This document shows, one piece after another, positions 62,494-64,000 of a DNA stretch of 64,000 nucleotides. Origin of the DNA: Serratia ficaria (GTDB lineage: Bacteria > Pseudomonadota > Gammaproteobacteria > Enterobacterales > Enterobacteriaceae); the NCBI RefSeq assembly GCF_900187015.1, contig NZ_LT906479.1, positions 4,216,001 to 4,280,000 of the forward strand. The letters are read 5' to 3'. The notes under the pieces are model-generated. The model was not told where the DNA came from, ran no database searches, and saw only the letters and a program-made list of their open reading frames with translations. Both the position numbers and the translations under genes were made by a program. How positions within the stretch are numbered: position 1 is the first letter of the stretch; every line of letters begins with the position of its first letter.

Positions 62494-63455
62494 CGGGAAA
62501 TGCGCATCACCGAACGCACGTCGCTTTTCTTGTTCAGATCCCAGACTTCGGCGATCTCCGCCAGCGCGTGCTCCTGCGTCTCCAGCGCGATTTCGCCTGC
62601 GGCGGCCAGCGCCAGGATCTCGCTCGCGTAGCGCTGCATTTCCGCTACCGGCGGGAAGTTGCCGGTGCCGCTGCCCATAATCTGCAGCTGATTGCTGCGC
62701 AGCACCGCCGCCGGCAGCCGAATGTCCGGCCCGGCCATCGATCCGACGTTGACCAGCCGAATGCCGCGCCCGCCGGCGTACGAAGAGAGATCGTGATTGT
62801 TCAGCGTGGCGAGCAGCGCTTCGGTCGGCGCCCCCCAGATATAATCGACGATCGCCTGATAGCCGTTCGGGCCCGCCGCCGCCGCGAAGGCCCGCGCCAG
62901 CGCCTCGCCTGCCAGAGTCAGATCCACCGTGGCGTCAACGCCCAACGCGTCCAGCACCGGCTGCCGACGGCCGGCGGCGACGATGCGCCCCGCCCCCGCC
63001 TGGCGCGCGGCGGCGACCGCCAGCTTGCCCGAGGTGCCGGTGGCGCCGACGATCAGCACGGTTTCACCGGGCTGAAGGTCCGCACGCCAACGCAGCGGCA
63101 GCCAGGCGGCGAAGGCCGGGTTGATCAGCGCCGCGGCGGTGGCGTCGTCTACCGCCGCGGGCACCGGCACCGTCCAGGACGCGACGCTGCGCTGCGCCAT
63201 CGCGCCGTAGGGGCGGCGGAAGGAAGCGAAGTACACCCGCCGGCCGTCCGGCGTGCGCCCGACGCCGTCGGTGCCGGGCACGATCGGCAGCTGTTTGGGG
63301 CTGGAATAATGGCTGCCCGCCACGGTGGCGCGATCCAACTGCTTGATGCCCGCCGCCAGCACTTCAATCAACACTTCGCCAGCCTGCACCTGCGGTTCCG
63401 CAAAGGTGCCGAAAACCGGGGCTTGCCCCAGCGCTGTGACTATTGCCGCTTGCAT
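62490..63455 (-). CDS. quinone oxidoreductase-like medium-chain dehydrogenase
   Basis: 321 aa. GroES-like N-terminal domain (QAGEVLIEVLAAGIKQLDRATVAG, PGTDGVGRTPDGRRVYF) and Rossmann domain with VGATGTSGKLAVAAARQAGA. It lacks the structural and catalytic zinc ligands, which fits the zeta-crystallin/QOR type. Convergent with the GNAT gene, overlapping by 4 bp. Confidence 0.85.
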   Translation of the reverse strand: MQAAIVTALGQAPVFGTFAEPQVQAGEVLIEVLAAGIKQLDRATVAGSHYSSPKQLPIVPGTDGVGRTPDGRRVYFASFRRPYGAMAQRSVASWTVPVPAAVDDATAAALINPAFAAWLPLRWRADLQPGETVLIVGATGTSGKLAVAAARQAGAGRIVAAGRRQPVLDALGVDATVDLTLAGEALARAFAAAAGPNGYQAIVDYIWGAPTEALLATLNNHDLSSYAGGRGIRLVNVGSMAGPDIRLPAAVLRSNQLQIMGSGTGNFPPVAEMQRYASEILALAAAGEIALETQEHALAEIAEVWDLNKKSDVRSVMRISR

Positions 63456-63504
63456 AATGACTCCTCGGATCGGGATGCCGGCTCGTCAGGGTTGCGAGCG
63501 GCAA

Positions 63505-63536
63505 TAAAAAAGGGACACCGCATGATGCGGTGTCCC
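63505..63536 (-). terminator. intrinsic terminator of the gcv operon
   Basis: Perfect 11-bp stem GGGACACCGCA (63512–63522) / TGCGGTGTCCC (63526–63536), 3-nt loop, followed on the minus strand by seven T. It starts 26 nt after the gcvP stop. Confidence 0.92.
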
Positions 63537-63561
63537 CCGAACGCAAACTTTGCCGAACGTG

Positions 63562-64000
63562 TTATTCGTATTCGCTCATCGGCACGCAGGAACAAAACAG
63601 GTTGCGATCGCCGTACACGTCATCCAGACGCTTAACGCTCGGCCAGTACTTGTTCTCGCGCACGCCGGCGATCGGGAACACCGCCAGCTCGCGGCTGTAG
63701 GCGTGCTGCCAGTCGCTGACCAGCTCCGCCTGCACGTGCGGCGCGTTCACCAGCGGGTTGTCTTCCAGCGGCCATTCGCCCTTGGCGACGCGGTCAATTT
63801 CGCTGCGGATGGCCAGCATCGCATCGATAAACCGATCCAGCTCCACCTTGCTTTCCGATTCGGTCGGCTCGACCATCAGCGTGCCCGCCACCGGGAACGA
63901 CATGGTCGGCGCGTGGAAACCGTAGTCGATCAGGCGCTTGGCGATGTCCATTTCGCTGATGCCGGTCTCTTCCTTCAGCGGGCGAATATCGAGAATGCAT
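63562..64000 (-). CDS. gcvP: glycine dehydrogenase (decarboxylating), P-protein, C-terminal part
   Basis: The last ~145 residues of GcvP, running off the window end. [22 protein letters not shown] and [13 protein letters not shown] are the conserved C-terminal blocks, ending [10 protein letters not shown]. The P-protein is the PLP enzyme of the glycine cleavage system. The start codon is outside the window. Confidence 0.96.
   Translation of the reverse strand, partial: CILDIRPLKEETGISEMDIAKRLIDYGFHAPTMSFPVAGTLMVEPTESESKVELDRFIDAMLAIRSEIDRVAKGEWPLEDNPLVNAPHVQAELVSDWQHAYSRELAVFPIAGVRENKYWPSVKRLDDVYGDRNLFCSCVPMSEYE

Noticed and set aside
1..64000. CRISPR arrays, insertion sequences, prophage genes, rRNA
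   Set aside because: No regularly spaced repeats, transposase motifs, phage structural genes or rRNA segments were seen in the window.

Overview
The window reads as chromosome of a GC-rich Enterobacterales species, most likely Serratia (marcescens-like). The evidence is the conserved enterobacterial core block lysS–prfB–recJ–dsbC–xerD | fldB and cptA–sdhE | ygfZ–trhA–gcvP, tRNA-Gly(CCC) next to actS/lysS, and protein sequences very close to E. coli throughout. The genus is inferred from family recall and gene content; no search was run.

Layout. (1) 54–6088: a four-gene chaperone–usher fimbrial operon (major pilin, chaperone, usher, tip adhesin, all minus strand) with a FimB/FimE-type tyrosine recombinase upstream. 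Between recombinase and pilin lie two 25-bp recombination sites whose 5-bp spacers are inverted relative to each other. They frame a segment of about 286 bp that looks like an invertible promoter switch. (2) 6559–16715: a tightly packed minus-strand operon that starts with a 68-aa double-glycine leader peptide. It continues with a membrane-anchored DsbA-like protein, an LpxL-like acyltransferase, a C39-peptidase ABC exporter, a MacA-like adaptor, a MacB-like ABC transporter, a NodT-type outer-membrane lipoprotein, a ketosynthase and an acyl carrier protein. It looks like a secreted, perhaps acylated, peptide (microcin-like) system and is the most novel part of the window. (3) 17153–21162: LysR regulator, L-lactate permease, L-lactate dehydrogenase. 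(4) 21163–29854: accessory metabolism and transport (MoaF-like protein, MFS, VOC protein, BCCT transporter with divergent BetI-like repressor on a 22-bp perfect palindrome, LysR, tautomerase, ATM1-type ABC exporter). (5) 30220–33834: a periplasmic three-subunit FAD/cytochrome c dehydrogenase. (6) 33886–40223: ActS, HdeD, OmpA-like and secreted proteins, an NmrA-like/HxlR pair, and a 2-oxoglutarate/Fe dioxygenase overlapping a PLP-dependent desulfurase-like enzyme.

(7) 40244–54630: core block: tRNA-Gly, lysS, prfB with its programmed +1 frameshift, a toxin–antitoxin pair inserted before recJ, then recJ, dsbC, xerD, fldB, the creBCD genes with a perfect CreB tag before creD, cptA–sdhE, ygfZ and trhA. 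(8) 54814–63455: an HD-domain phosphohydrolase, a probable amide-catabolism operon (DUF2848, amidase, small alpha/beta-barrel protein, MFS) facing its GntR regulator, a BrnT/BrnA toxin–antitoxin pair, an SDR, a GNAT acetyltransferase and a quinone-oxidoreductase-like enzyme. (9) 63562–64000: the 3' end of gcvP, cut by the window edge.

All calls come from reading motifs, lengths, ribosome binding sites and gene order. Long open frames lying antisense to real genes were left out.
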